From: Hyphomonadaceae bacterium | GTDB lineage: Bacteria; Pseudomonadota; Alphaproteobacteria; Caulobacterales; Aquidulcibacteraceae | Assembly: GCA_022841905.1 (NCBI GenBank) | Contig: JALHQO010000004.1 | Coordinates: forward strand, 1 to 64,000 | Direction of reading: 5' to 3' | DNA length: 64,000 nucleotides | Part shown: positions 32,347 through 41,385 of the stretch, piece after piece | How the letters are laid out: each line of letters opens with the position of its first letter | Numbering within the stretch: position 1 is the first letter of the stretch | The notes under the pieces: model-generated | The model's database searches: none | Told to the model about the DNA's origin: nothing | Seen by the model: only the letters and a program-made list of their open reading frames with translations | Made by a program: the position numbers and the translations under genes

Positions 32347-33387
32347 ATGGACGCCAACAAGATCTTCGACGGCGCCGATGGGATTGCTCTGGCGCGGGGC
32401 GCGATCGACCGGCTCGCGCAGGTGAAGCTGTCCACAACGCCATTCCATTACGAACTCTGGGCCACGCACTTGTCGGGGGCGCGGCCAGCTTTGAGCGAGG
32501 AGATCGATCGCCGCCTCGCTCTGGGCGACGCGCCAAGCGCGCTCAGCGAAGAGCTCTATGAACGCTATTTCGGCTCAACGCGGCTGTCGGTTGAGATCAT
32601 CGAAGCCAGCGAAACCATCGCGCGCGAACTGACCGAAGTCGCGGCCAGTCTGCGCGACGCGGGCGATGACACGGGCCTTTATTCAGAGGCGCTGGAGCAG
32701 GCGGTGCAGACATTCGAATCTGGCGCCGATCGGGCGAGCACGCAGACCTTGCTTCGTCACCTAGCGGTCGCAACACGCGATATGGCGGCAAAGAACCGTG
32801 AACTGTCCGCGCAGATGGCGGCCTCGTCGCGGCAGGTTGAAACGCTTCAGTCGACGCTCCAGTCCGTCAAATTGGAGGCTCTGACCGATGGGCTCACGGG
32901 GCTCGCTAATCGCAAGTATTTTGATGAGACATTACGCCGAGAGATCGAGCGCAATGGCGGCAATGTCTGTCTGCTCCTGTGCGACATTGATCATTTCAAG
33001 CGTTTCAACGACACTTGGGGTCATCTCGTCGGCGATCAGATCATTCGCTTCATTGCCCAAGTGCTGCGCGCTCATGGGGAGGGGGATGCGTTTTCCGCAC
33101 GATATGGCGGCGAAGAATTCGCGGTCATCATGCCGCGCGCGTCCCTGCCATGCGCTGTCGCCGCGGGCGAAGCGATCAATCGCGCCGTCAAAGCCAAACA
33201 GCTTGCCCGGCGCTCAACTGGTGAAGTCCTGGGTGCTGTGACCATATCGATCGGCATTGCGCGCCATCGCGCCGGCGAGCGGCCCAATGAGCTTATCGCG
33301 CGCGCTGATGCGCAACTTTACAGCGCCAAGCGAGAAGGCCGAGACCGGGTCAATGTCGATAACACTGATCGTGAACTGGCGGCATAA
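32347..33387 (+). CDS. Diguanylate cyclase (GGDEF domain)
   Basis: 346 residues: helical N-terminal part of ~175 residues without a recognised sensor domain, a coiled linker (AKNRELSAQMAASSRQVETL), then a GGDEF domain (~180-340) with ALTDGLTGLANRKYFDE, DIDHFKRFNDTWGHLVGD and the active site RYGGEEF (254-258). The inhibitory I-site RxxD is not kept (GEGD in its place), so product inhibition is probably lost. Cytoplasmic; makes c-di-GMP. This kind of cytoplasmic N-terminus resembles the general DGC form common in Caulobacterales. GGAG eight bases before the ATG. Confidence 0.92.
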   Translation: MDANKIFDGADGIALARGAIDRLAQVKLSTTPFHYELWATHLSGARPALSEEIDRRLALGDAPSALSEELYERYFGSTRLSVEIIEASETIARELTEVAASLRDAGDDTGLYSEALEQAVQTFESGADRASTQTLLRHLAVATRDMAAKNRELSAQMAASSRQVETLQSTLQSVKLEALTDGLTGLANRKYFDETLRREIERNGGNVCLLLCDIDHFKRFNDTWGHLVGDQIIRFIAQVLRAHGEGDAFSARYGGEEFAVIMPRASLPCAVAAGEAINRAVKAKQLARRSTGEVLGAVTISIGIARHRAGERPNELIARADAQLYSAKREGRDRVNVDNTDRELAA

Positions 33388-33547
33388 ATAGCGTTTAGCG
33401 CGAACCGTGAGCCGGTTGGCGCCGCGCGCCGGGTGAAGCTCGAGCGGGCGACAAAAAACTGTCAGCCTCCAGAGAGACGATTTCGCCGTCAGGGACGCCA
33501 AAGTGACACCAAAGGGAACCGATCGCATCGTCCAGCCTTCTTCTACT

Positions 33548-33826
33548 ATGAAGCCCACAACCGACCCCGCCTACGCAGAGCGCGCCATGGCGATGGCGAC
33601 GCAGCACTCTGCGAGAAAAGCAGCCGCCGACGATCGCAGACAGAGTGTAAAAGCCGCTGCGAGAGAACTTGCCGATTCTGGATTGCATCAAAACTGGCGC
33701 GCGATTGAAACAGCGCTTGTGGCGCAAGGTTACCCAGACGCGCCTCAGGCCCTCGCGGATGAGGTCGTGCGCGGCCAATTGAATGTGCGATGTGGTGGCC
33801 GCCGCCAACCGTATAAGCGTCACTAA
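33548..33826 (+). CDS. Small hypothetical protein
   Basis: 92 residues from ATG 33548 (an upstream GTG at 33503 would add 15). The helical centre (RKAAADDRRQSVKAAARELADSG) and the C-terminal part NWRAIETALVAQGYPDAPQA look protein-like, and the end is basic (CGGRRQPYKRH). No ribosome site is evident and no family is recognised. Confidence 0.45.
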   Translation: MKPTTDPAYAERAMAMATQHSARKAAADDRRQSVKAAARELADSGLHQNWRAIETALVAQGYPDAPQALADEVVRGQLNVRCGGRRQPYKRH

Positions 33827-34146
33827 TCGACCGGCATAAACGACAGCTTTGCGTCTGCGTCTCACCAGTGCGGCCGCATGGCCCAGCTACGCTGGACTCA
33901 CCTCTGCAATAGGAGACAGGCGTGCGCGGCGCGCGCCAAAGAGCCAGCACTTCCATCACGGCAGTGCTTGGCGTCGCAAGCTATCCGCCGGTGGCGGCGG
34001 GTGCGCCATGCCACGACATCGGCATGGCTTCCGCGCCCCAAGCCCGCGCGTCGCCGATCATGATCTTGCTCCACACTCGCTTCCTTCTGAAACGGCGCCG
34101 TGTCAGTCTGATTGAGTGCCGAAACACGAAATCAAGCGGAGCAATG

Positions 34147-34683
34147 ATGGGTCTGTGGGTGAAAACCGTCGCTATTGTGTTCATCGCGACGCTTGGCGCG
34201 TGTGAGCAAGGCGCAGGCCCGGTCGGCGGCGGGGCCGTGCCGGATGAGACTGTGTCTCAGCCAACAGGCGGCGAGCAGATTGTTGGCATTGCCACCGTCA
34301 CTGACGGCGACACCATTGAGATCCACGGCCAGGCCATTCGCATTCATGGCGTCGATGCGCCTGAGCGCGGCAAAAGCTGCGGAGACGCCAATGTCTATCA
34401 GCAGGCCTCGCTTGCGCTTTCTGACTTCATTGGCGCGCGAACAGTAAGCTGCACCATAAACGGGAGAGATCGCGACCGGCAGGTTGCGACCTGCACAGCC
34501 GGAGGCGTCGACCTCGCCGAGCACACGACAGAGCAAGGCTGGACGCGCGATTGGCCACGCTATAGCGGCGGCGCTTATGCTGACGAAGAGGCCGAGGCGC
34601 GCGCGGCATCACGCGGGATATGGGGTCTTGCGTGCCCCGACGATCTTTGGGGCGCGCGCGATTATGCGCCTCGCACGCCCTAG
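34147..34683 (+). CDS. Staphylococcal-nuclease-like (SNase) lipoprotein
   Basis: 178 residues. MGLWVKTVAIVFIATLGAC is a lipoprotein signal ending LGAC. The SNase domain (~48-170) shows ATVTDGDTIEIHGQAIRIHG (Ca2+-binding Asp region and first Arg), VDAPERGKSC, and RDRDRQVATC with the second catalytic Arg. Cleaves DNA/RNA at the cell envelope. GGAG five bases before ATG 34147 selects this start from a much longer open frame whose N-terminal 75 residues are not family-like. Confidence 0.85.
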   Translation: MGLWVKTVAIVFIATLGACEQGAGPVGGGAVPDETVSQPTGGEQIVGIATVTDGDTIEIHGQAIRIHGVDAPERGKSCGDANVYQQASLALSDFIGARTVSCTINGRDRDRQVATCTAGGVDLAEHTTEQGWTRDWPRYSGGAYADEEAEARAASRGIWGLACPDDLWGARDYAPRTP

Positions 34684-34828
34684 GGCGTGACCGGCGGGCG
34701 CGCTGGCGCCCCCTGTAAACCCCATGTCGAGCAGGTCATCTTGACGGGCCATCCTCGCTGTTTAAGCAAGCTGCCCTGCCAACACTGGCCCTGGTCATCG
34801 CCGGGGCGCTCGCCCTGGGAGGCTGCTC

Positions 34829-36112
34829 GTGATCGCCTCCATCGGCCTCGATTTCGGCACCACCAACACAGTTGCGACAACGATCCATGCGGATGGCCAG
34901 GCCGAAGCAATGCAGTTTGCACACGCGGGTCAAGCGTTCGACGCGTTTCGCTCGGTCTTGTGCTTTTGGCAAACCGATGACGCTGCGGGGCGTCGAACGC
35001 ACGTCGATGCAGGGCCATGGGCGATCGATCAATTTCTCGAATTGGCCGGTGACTGCCGCTTTATTCAGTCATTCAAGACTTTCGCCGCCAGCCCGCTTTT
35101 CACTGACACTCTGATTTATGGCCGCCGGCTCGGTTTTGAAGAGCTGTTATCGAGCTTTCTGCGCCAGTTGCGGGCGCATGCGGGGCGCGAGTTTCCCAAG
35201 CGCGTTATTATCGGGCGCCCCGTCAAGTTCGCCGGCGGCGCGCCCGACGAGCGCCTCGCCCGGTCGCGCTACGAAGCAGCGCTCAGAAGCTTAGGTTTTG
35301 AGGACATCCATCACGTCTATGAGCCGGTCGCTGCCGCTTACTATTTTGCTCAGCGTTTGAACGCCGACGCCACTGTTCTTGTTGCCGACTTTGGCGGCGG
35401 GACGAGCGACTTTTCGATCGTGCGCTTTTCGCGCCAACCAGACCGCCTTCGCTACGCGCCGCTGGCGCACGCCGGCGTTGGCGTGGCGGGCGACGCCTTT
35501 GACTATCGCATCATCGATCAAGTGGTGGCGCGCGCGTTCGGGAAGGGCTCTGAATACACAAGTTGGGGCAAGGTGCTGCCCGTGCCCAACGGCTATTTCG
35601 CCAAGTTCAGTCGTTGGCACGAACTCTCGATCATGCGCCATTCGCGGGACTATCGCGAACTTCAGCACTTGCTGCGCTCGAGCTTGGACCCCGAGCGCAT
35701 CCAAGCCTTCCTCGATTTCCTAGACGCCGATGCGGGCTACGCCATGTACCGCGCCGTATCCGCCGCGAAGATGGCGCTCTCAAGCGCGGAGGCGGCGCCA
35801 TTTTCCTTGTACGTCGGCGACGTCGCCATCGAGCGCACCATCAGGCGTGCGGAGTTCGAGGCTTGGATCGCGCCGGAACTCGACGCCATCCACAGATGCG
35901 TCGATCGCGCGCTCAGCGATGCAGGGCTCAATGAAAGCGCCATCGATCGTGTCTTTCTGACCGGGGGCACATCTTTCGTGCCCGCCGTGCGCACGCACTT
36001 TGAAGGGCGTTTTGGCAAAGCCAAAATCGAAACCGGCGATCAGTTGGTCTCGATTGCCTACGGGCTGGCGCTGATAGCGGCGGAAGATGAGCTGGAGAAA
36101 TGGACAGTTTGA
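34829..36112 (+). CDS. Hsp70-like ATPase, YegD type
   Basis: 427 residues. Nucleotide-binding domain of the Hsp70/actin fold: phosphate 1 GLDFGTTNTVAT (6-17), phosphate 2 VADFGGGTSDFSIV (~186-199), adenosine motif FLTGGTSFVPAV (~373-384). It ends after this domain and has no peptide-binding domain, as in E. coli YegD. Role in stress is inferred; a J-domain protein is encoded 2.4 kb downstream. GTG 34829 is the start: GGGAGG lies six bases upstream and family members begin at this point. Confidence 0.88.
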   Translation: MIASIGLDFGTTNTVATTIHADGQAEAMQFAHAGQAFDAFRSVLCFWQTDDAAGRRTHVDAGPWAIDQFLELAGDCRFIQSFKTFAASPLFTDTLIYGRRLGFEELLSSFLRQLRAHAGREFPKRVIIGRPVKFAGGAPDERLARSRYEAALRSLGFEDIHHVYEPVAAAYYFAQRLNADATVLVADFGGGTSDFSIVRFSRQPDRLRYAPLAHAGVGVAGDAFDYRIIDQVVARAFGKGSEYTSWGKVLPVPNGYFAKFSRWHELSIMRHSRDYRELQHLLRSSLDPERIQAFLDFLDADAGYAMYRAVSAAKMALSSAEAAPFSLYVGDVAIERTIRRAEFEAWIAPELDAIHRCVDRALSDAGLNESAIDRVFLTGGTSFVPAVRTHFEGRFGKAKIETGDQLVSIAYGLALIAAEDELEKWTV

Positions 36113-36189
36113 ACGGAGCGCGCCGGCGCGCGCCGACGGGTCTTTAGTCGTATCCCCCTTGCGCCTGACCTTGGCGGCGCGCCCCGCAC

Positions 36190-38046
36190 ATGCCACATCC
36201 CGGCATGACCCAAACGGATACGGACCGCCCAAGCTACGGCGCTGAGCACGCAGCGAGCATCAGCATCGCTCAACAAAAGCGCCCGCGCGCGCGCGACGTT
36301 CGCCCCCTTCAGCGTTTGGCGCCCTATCTCGGACGCCATCGCCTTGACCTCGTCGGCGCAGGCGTCTTCCTGCTCTTGGCCGCGGGCGCAAGCCTTGCCG
36401 TGCCGCTGGCGTTTCGCGGCGTGATCGATCATGGCTTTGTCGCCGGCGATCCTGCCGCCGTGGATCGCGCCTTTATAGGTCTCGGCGTCGTGGCGCTGTT
36501 AATGGCGGTTTTTTCCGCGGGGCGCTTTTATTTCGTCAGCAAGATTGGCGAGCGCATCGTCGCCGATCTGCGCGCTGACGTGTATGACCATCTCTTGTCT
36601 TTATCTCCTGGCTACTTCACCCGCGTCAGCACCGGCGAAGTCTTGTCTCGACTGACAGTTGATGCAGCGATGGTGGAAAATTTGGTGGGCTCGACAGCCT
36701 CAATCGCGGCGCGCTCAACCATTACCTTGATTGGCGCCTCGGTGATGTTGACCATCACCAATGCGCAATTGGCTGGGCTGTTGCTCTTGATCATCCCGGC
36801 CATGCTGGGACCCATTTTATTGTTTGGGCGCCGCGTGCGCACGCTCGCAACCGCCGCCCAGGACCGTATCGCCGACGCATCCTCGTCAGCTTCTGAAAGC
36901 ATTGACGCCATAGACACCGTGCAGGCGTTTGGCCGCGAAGACGACATGCGCGCCCGCTTTCGCAGCGCAATAGACAAAGCGTTCGAGGCTGCGCGCAAAC
37001 GTATTCGCGCCCGCGCGCAACTGACGGCCGGTGCGATCAGTGTGATGTTTTTAGGCGTTGCCTTGGTGCTTTGGCTAGGCGCGCGCTCGGTGCTCGCTGG
37101 CGACATGACGCCGGGCGCGCTGGCGCAATTTGTCCTGTTCGCCATTTTGGCGGCGAGTAATGGCGCGATGCTGTCGGAGGTCTGGGGCGATGTGCTGAAA
37201 GCGTCGGGCGCGACCGAGCGGCTGACGCAAATCCTGGGCGAGACGCCTGACATTGCAGCCCCGATGTCGCCGGCCGCTTTACCGAAACCTGGCCGCGGCT
37301 TGCTGCAGTTCGATTCAGTCTGCTTTGCCTATCCTGGTGCGGGCGAGCGCTCGGCGCTGCGGGAGTTTTCGTTGACGGTGCAGCCCGGCGAGACCGTAGC
37401 CCTTGTCGGTCCCTCCGGGGCCGGCAAGAGCACTGTGTTTCGTCTCTTGCTGCGTTTTTACGATCCGCAAGCGGGTCGCTTGCTGCTCGATGGCGTCGAA
37501 GCGCGCGACGCCGATCCGCGCGCTTGGCGCACGCGCTTTTCCTATGTGTCGCAGGACGCGCATCTGTTTTCCGGCACGGCGGGCGAAAACATCGCGCTCG
37601 GTCGGCCCGACGCAAGCGCAGCCGCCCTCGAAGACGCCGCGCGCCGCGCCGAAGCTTGGTCGTTCCTAGAGCCGCGCGGGGGATTGAACGCCCGCGTCGG
37701 CGATCGTGGCAAGGCGCTATCGGGAGGCGAGCGCCAACGCCTCGCCTTGGCGCGGGCGCTGGCGCGCGACGCGCCGGTGCTCTTGCTCGACGAGGCCACC
37801 AGCGCGCTCGATGCCCAAAATGAACGTTATGTTCAAAAAGCGCTCGCCGAGGCGCGTAAAGGGCGCACAACGTTGGTCATCGCCCACCGTCTGGCGACCG
37901 TCCTTGAGGCTGATCGGATCGTGGTGATGGAGGCTGGACGCGTGGTGGAAGAGGGCGATCACGCAGCCCTGGTCGCCCGCGGCGGGCTCTATGCGAAATT
38001 GGCCGCCATGCAGTTTATGGAGGCGTCGCCAGTTGCGGCGCCTTGA
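36190..38046 (+). CDS. ABC exporter, fused membrane and ATPase domains (MsbA/LmrA type)
   Basis: 618 residues: six-helix type I ABC exporter membrane domain (~45-335), then ATPase domain (~365-605) with Walker A GPSGAGKST (~412), Q-loop SYVSQDAHLF, signature LSGGERQRLALARAL, Walker B VLLLDEATSALD and H-loop AHR. Works as a homodimer; export of lipid, peptide or drug is possible. Most similar in style to the alphaproteobacterial ABCB-type exporters. The N-terminal 40 residues are polar. It begins 77 bases after the Hsp70-like gene and may be cotranscribed. Confidence 0.92.
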   Translation: MPHPGMTQTDTDRPSYGAEHAASISIAQQKRPRARDVRPLQRLAPYLGRHRLDLVGAGVFLLLAAGASLAVPLAFRGVIDHGFVAGDPAAVDRAFIGLGVVALLMAVFSAGRFYFVSKIGERIVADLRADVYDHLLSLSPGYFTRVSTGEVLSRLTVDAAMVENLVGSTASIAARSTITLIGASVMLTITNAQLAGLLLLIIPAMLGPILLFGRRVRTLATAAQDRIADASSSASESIDAIDTVQAFGREDDMRARFRSAIDKAFEAARKRIRARAQLTAGAISVMFLGVALVLWLGARSVLAGDMTPGALAQFVLFAILAASNGAMLSEVWGDVLKASGATERLTQILGETPDIAAPMSPAALPKPGRGLLQFDSVCFAYPGAGERSALREFSLTVQPGETVALVGPSGAGKSTVFRLLLRFYDPQAGRLLLDGVEARDADPRAWRTRFSYVSQDAHLFSGTAGENIALGRPDASAAALEDAARRAEAWSFLEPRGGLNARVGDRGKALSGGERQRLALARALARDAPVLLLDEATSALDAQNERYVQKALAEARKGRTTLVIAHRLATVLEADRIVVMEAGRVVEEGDHAALVARGGLYAKLAAMQFMEASPVAAP

Positions 38047-38048
38047 GT

Positions 38049-38100
38049 GGGCGCGAGGCGCTTGCTTTGCGGGTCGCTAAAGCAATCGTCGCTCGCGCCC
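38049..38100. terminator. Bidirectional terminator-like nested inverted repeat
   Basis: Outer stem GGGCGCGA (38049-38056) / TCGCGCCC (38093-38100) and an inner stem TTGCTTT (38062-38068) / AAAGCAA (38079-38085). It sits between the converging ABC exporter and DUF1508 genes and would fold on either strand. Confidence 0.6.
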
Positions 38101-38107
38101 GACGTCT

Positions 38108-38284
38108 CTACGGCGTGTAACGGATCGGCGTGCCGCGATTGGTGATCCTGACAAGGTCAATACCGTCCTCGCACGCCGCGCGTGTAGCGTAGTCGGTCAC
38201 GCTGTTTGCAATCGCGCTTCGGTCGTCGGTACGGAGCGTCCAGCCCCAGAGGCCGGTTGGGTCGCGGGTGACAAGAAAATGCAT
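38108..38284 (-). CDS. DUF1508-like (YegP-type) small protein
   Basis: 58 residues: HFLVTRDPTGLWGWTLRTDD followed by IANSVTDYATRAACEDGIDLVR, the beta-beta-beta-helix pattern of DUF1508, one copy where YegP has two. AGGG six bases before ATG 38284 defines the start; longer forms overlap unrelated sequence. Unknown function. Confidence 0.7.
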   Translation of the reverse strand: MHFLVTRDPTGLWGWTLRTDDRSAIANSVTDYATRAACEDGIDLVRITNRGTPIRYTP

Positions 38285-38544
38285 GCTTAACCCTAGCATG
38301 GCCCACGCTCGCCTCAGCTTAGGTCCGACGCCGGACATTGAACATCGACGCGCCGCCAATCTCGCATGGCCCCCGCGACCGATCGCCCAGCGGCTTTGGG
38401 CGGGCCGTCACCGAACCTCTCGCCAACGCGTCCGCCCAAGCCTTGCGCCGTCCATTGCGCGCGCTTGAGCGGCCTCAACACGTTTGACCTTTCGCGGTGT
38501 TCTATCCCCCGCACGAGACGCCGCTCGGCGCCGGAGGAGAGGTC

Positions 38545-39450
38545 GTGACAGACCCTTATGCGCTCTTGGGTGTCGCCCGTACGGCAACGCCAGATGAAAT
38601 TCGCAAAGCCTATCGCCGACTTGCGAAAACGCTCCATCCTGACCTCAATCCCGGTGATAAAAGCGCCGAGGCGCGCTTCAAAGCGGTCGCTGGCGCCTAC
38701 GATCTCCTTTCTGATGCGGCCAAGCGACAGCGCTTCGACAGCGGCGAGATCGACGCAACCGGCGCCGAGCGCCCCAGGCAGAGATTTTACAAGGACTTCG
38801 CTGCTGGCGCCGATGGTGATGATCGCTACCGGAGCCGCTCGGGCTTTGCCGATTTTGCCGATACGAACGACATCTTCGCCGAACTGCTTCGCCGGCAAGC
38901 TGAGAACGCGCGCCGCGCGGCTGGCGCGGATGTCCACTACCGCCTCGCCATCGCTCTTCCCGACGCCATCAATGGCGCCACCCAGCGGCTCACCCTGCCG
39001 AACGGCAATGTAATCGACGTCGTCATCCCGCCCGGCATTCAAGACGGGCAAATTCTGCGCCTGCGCGGCAAAGGCGAGGCGTCTCCAGGCGAGGGGCCCG
39101 CTGGCGATGCGCTGATAGAACTCACCATCGCGCCGCACCCGCTGTTTGAGCGGCGCGGCGATGATATCTATGTCGAGCTCCCCATCTCTCTGGGAGAGGC
39201 GGTGCTCGGTGCGCGTATCAAAGCGCCGACGCCGTCTGGGCCGGTGATGTTGACCGTGCCGAAGGGATCAAACACGGGCGCAATCTTGCGTTTGAAAGGC
39301 AAAGGCGCCCCGCGCGCGGTCGGGCGCGGCGACGCATTCATTACGCTCAAGGTGGTGTTGCCGCCCGCGCCGGACGCCGCGTTGGAGGCATTCGTTTCGG
39401 GTTGGGCGCCGGGGGGCGAGTATGATCCGCGCAAGGATATGGGGCTATGA
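38545..39450 (+). CDS. cbpA: DnaJ-family co-chaperone CbpA
   Basis: 301 residues: J domain (1-65) with HPD at 31-33 (KTLHPDLNPG), a linker with Phe/Asp-rich GFADFADTNDIF, and two substrate-binding C-terminal domains (~115-290; GNVIDVVIPPGIQDGQILRLRGKGE and LTVPKGSNTGAILRLKGKG). It has no zinc finger, as in CbpA. Stimulates Hsp70 ATPase activity. GTG 38545 is the start, with GGAGGA six bases upstream. The stop overlaps the next gene, cbpM (ATGA). Confidence 0.92.
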   Translation: MTDPYALLGVARTATPDEIRKAYRRLAKTLHPDLNPGDKSAEARFKAVAGAYDLLSDAAKRQRFDSGEIDATGAERPRQRFYKDFAAGADGDDRYRSRSGFADFADTNDIFAELLRRQAENARRAAGADVHYRLAIALPDAINGATQRLTLPNGNVIDVVIPPGIQDGQILRLRGKGEASPGEGPAGDALIELTIAPHPLFERRGDDIYVELPISLGEAVLGARIKAPTPSGPVMLTVPKGSNTGAILRLKGKGAPRAVGRGDAFITLKVVLPPAPDAALEAFVSGWAPGGEYDPRKDMGL

Positions 39451-39731
39451 CTTTTGCCTTGGCAGAGTTTCTGGTTCACACAAAACTTGACCGTGAAACG
39501 CTCGACGTTTGGATCGAAGAAGGGTGGCTGATCCCCGGCGGGAGTGGGGCCGCGCACGAGTTCTACGAGGCGGACCTAGCGCGCGCGCACCTGATCCGGG
39601 ACCTGATCGAAGATATGGGTGTCAACGCCGAAGGTGTTGGCGTCGTGCTGAACCTCCTCGACCAGCTGCATGGCCTGCGCAGCGTCTTGGCTCACATGGT
39701 CGTCACGACGCCTGAGACCCCTTCGACGTAA
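39447..39731 (+). CDS. cbpM: Chaperone modulator CbpM
   Basis: 94 residues: MerR-like helical N-terminal part (VHTKLDRETLDVWIEEGWLIP...) and a coiled C-terminus (VVLNLLDQLHGLRSVLAHMV), the layout of CbpM, which binds the J domain of CbpA and inhibits it. ATGA overlap with cbpA makes the pair a coupled unit. No separate promoter. Confidence 0.88.
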   Translation: MTFALAEFLVHTKLDRETLDVWIEEGWLIPGGSGAAHEFYEADLARAHLIRDLIEDMGVNAEGVGVVLNLLDQLHGLRSVLAHMVVTTPETPST

Positions 39732-39944
39732 AGCGCGCGCTTTGGCCGGCGTCTCCTTCAGTGAGATGAAATTCAATTCGAGCCAGTGAGCAGGTCCGCG
39801 CTGATGCAGCCTCATGCGTGCGTCCGATGCGGCGATGTCGGTCGCGACGTCGGTTCGTGGCGGGCCTTCGCAAGGGTTCGGTAAACGTCAGATTGACGCT
39901 CTTCCTGCGCAGGTGGATTAAGACTGATCTGCTAAGGCGGCGCC

Positions 39945-40250
39945 ATGCAATGGGTAGATCACGAAACCTACGTCGGACCATGCCGGCGCATCGCGCAGCG
40001 GCCACACTTGATGCATCGCCGACGCATGAACCGAGCGCAACCAGGGCCGCCTGACCTGCGCTTACTTTTAGCGCAGGTCGGCCTGGCTGTTCGTTTAGGC
40101 GGCGATGTCGCCAACCGGCCGCAGACCAGGATGCGCGTGGATGCAGCGCTCGATCTCGCTGACCGGCTCGGCGACGGCCGCATGCTTGCGGCCTTTCAAG
40201 CCTTTCGTTCTACTGCACTATCTGTCGATGATGGACGGCCGGTTCAGTGA
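39945..40250 (+). CDS. Orphan protein with WVDxxxYxGPxRR motif, copy 1
   Basis: 101 residues. The N-terminal QWVDHETYVGPCRR is followed by a basic stretch (HRRRMN) and a helical C-terminal half (RVDAALDLADRLGDGRMLAAF). Its stop overlaps the GTG start of the next gene (GTGA), and that gene begins with the same kind of motif (SWVDVASYFGPNRR), so the pair looks like an old tandem duplication kept as a coupled unit. AAGGCGG precedes the ATG. Function unknown. Confidence 0.6.
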   Translation: MQWVDHETYVGPCRRIAQRPHLMHRRRMNRAQPGPPDLRLLLAQVGLAVRLGGDVANRPQTRMRVDAALDLADRLGDGRMLAAFQAFRSTALSVDDGRPVQ

Positions 40251-40618
40251 CTGGCGCCTTCAATACGTCATGGGTTGATGTCGCCAGTTATTTCGGCCCC
40301 AATCGCAGACTGAGTAAGGCTCTTCACTTGCGTGAGCGGCGCCGGCAAGACTTAAGCGGCCCCACTCCATCTTTGAACGTGGCGCTCCGTAAGCTCAAAT
40401 TGCATGTGTTTGACGCAAGCCCCGGTCGCAACGCCTATGCCTTCGCCGAGCGCGCTTTGGGCGCAGCCATACTCGCCGCCGATGACGGCGCGCTCGACGT
40501 TGAGGCGCAGCTTGAAGCCTTGGCGCGCCGCATGCTGGCGCAACCGGACAAAGACTGGCGCGCGACCATCTATCGAGACCTCGACGATCTGAGCATCGAA
40601 ACCTACAGCTTGCACTAA
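40247..40618 (+). CDS. Orphan protein with WVDxxxYxGPxRR motif, copy 2
   Basis: 123 residues starting at a GTG inside the end of copy 1. WVDVASYFGPNRR, then RERRRQ, and helical regions AYAFAERALGAAILAADDGA and DVEAQLEALARRMLAQPDKDW that align loosely with the helical half of copy 1; a C-terminal extension of about 35 residues (RATIYRDLDDLSIETYSLH) is unique. No known domain. Tight coupling suggests that the two proteins act together. Confidence 0.65.
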   Translation: MTGAFNTSWVDVASYFGPNRRLSKALHLRERRRQDLSGPTPSLNVALRKLKLHVFDASPGRNAYAFAERALGAAILAADDGALDVEAQLEALARRMLAQPDKDWRATIYRDLDDLSIETYSLH

Positions 40619-41067
40619 AGCCGCCGGCCCGCGCCGAGGGCGTGCTTGAGCAGGGCGGGTCGCGCACGCGGTGGGACGCGCGGGGCGTGATTGCACGCGC
40701 CTTCGCGGCCCGCTGGTCTGTCGCCGCCGTTTCACCCGACATCTTCAGTTAGACCGTAAGCGGTCCGCCCATGCGGCGCGCTTTCAGCCGCAAGCGTTAG
40801 AGTGCGAGGCTTGTGCTTGCGATGAGAGGCCCCGCGCGGTTTGCGCCGGCATCCACATGTGCGCGATTGCAAGGCCAGAGACGGGCTCTGGGTAGCGAGC
40901 CGCAGATGCGCTCTGAACGTGCGATGTTTAAACGGGCGCCAAACATCGGCGCAGTCAATGCTCACAGGTCGCGGCGCCCCGGCGGCCGTGTTGATCAAGC
41001 TCAATTCCACCACACGGGTTGAGTACATCATCGCCGTCGTCGACGAAGAGATAAGTGCGGGTCGTTC
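40619..41067. other. Intergenic region upstream of the XRE gene
   Basis: 449 bases. Contains the FixK-type box at 40991-41004; otherwise no gene, hairpin or repeat could be supported. Confidence 0.45.
40991..41004 (+). promoter_or_regulatory. Possible FixK/FNR-type box upstream of XRE regulator
   Basis: TTGATCAAGCTCAA matches TTG(A/C)-N6-(T/G)CAA, with one mismatch to the symmetric FNR box. Centre 70 bases before the ATG at 41068. Confidence 0.4.
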
Positions 41068-41319
41068 ATGGCTGAGCAAAACCAAGGGCGAGCGCCCAAT
41101 ACGATTGATGTGCGGATCGGCGAACGAGTACGCGCCCGGCGGACCGCGCTGGGCATGAGCCAAGACGCGCTTGCGAACCGGCTGGGGATCACGTTCCAGC
41201 AAGTGCAAAAGTATGAGAAGGGCGTCAATCGGATCGCCGCAAGCCGGCTGTTCGACATAGCCGCTATATTGGAAACGCCGGTCGCGTATTTCTTCGAAGG
41301 ACTGGTTTCAACGAAATAG
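41068..41319 (+). CDS. XRE-family HTH transcriptional regulator
   Basis: 83 residues: HTH_3 domain (~14-70) with IGERVRARRTALGMSQDALA, RLGITFQQVQKYEKGVNRIA and DIAAILETPVAYFFEGL, a pattern very common in alphaproteobacterial chromosomal XRE regulators. No additional domain, so probably a DNA-binding dimer without ligand pocket. Its targets are unknown; it stands alone, convergent with the DUF2189 gene. Confidence 0.9.
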   Translation: MAEQNQGRAPNTIDVRIGERVRARRTALGMSQDALANRLGITFQQVQKYEKGVNRIAASRLFDIAAILETPVAYFFEGLVSTK

Positions 41320-41385
41320 CCGCGGGCCCATGCGGGGCCGATAGCGGCCACGCTAGCTGATCGGAGGGCGCTTTTGCGTCCCACT

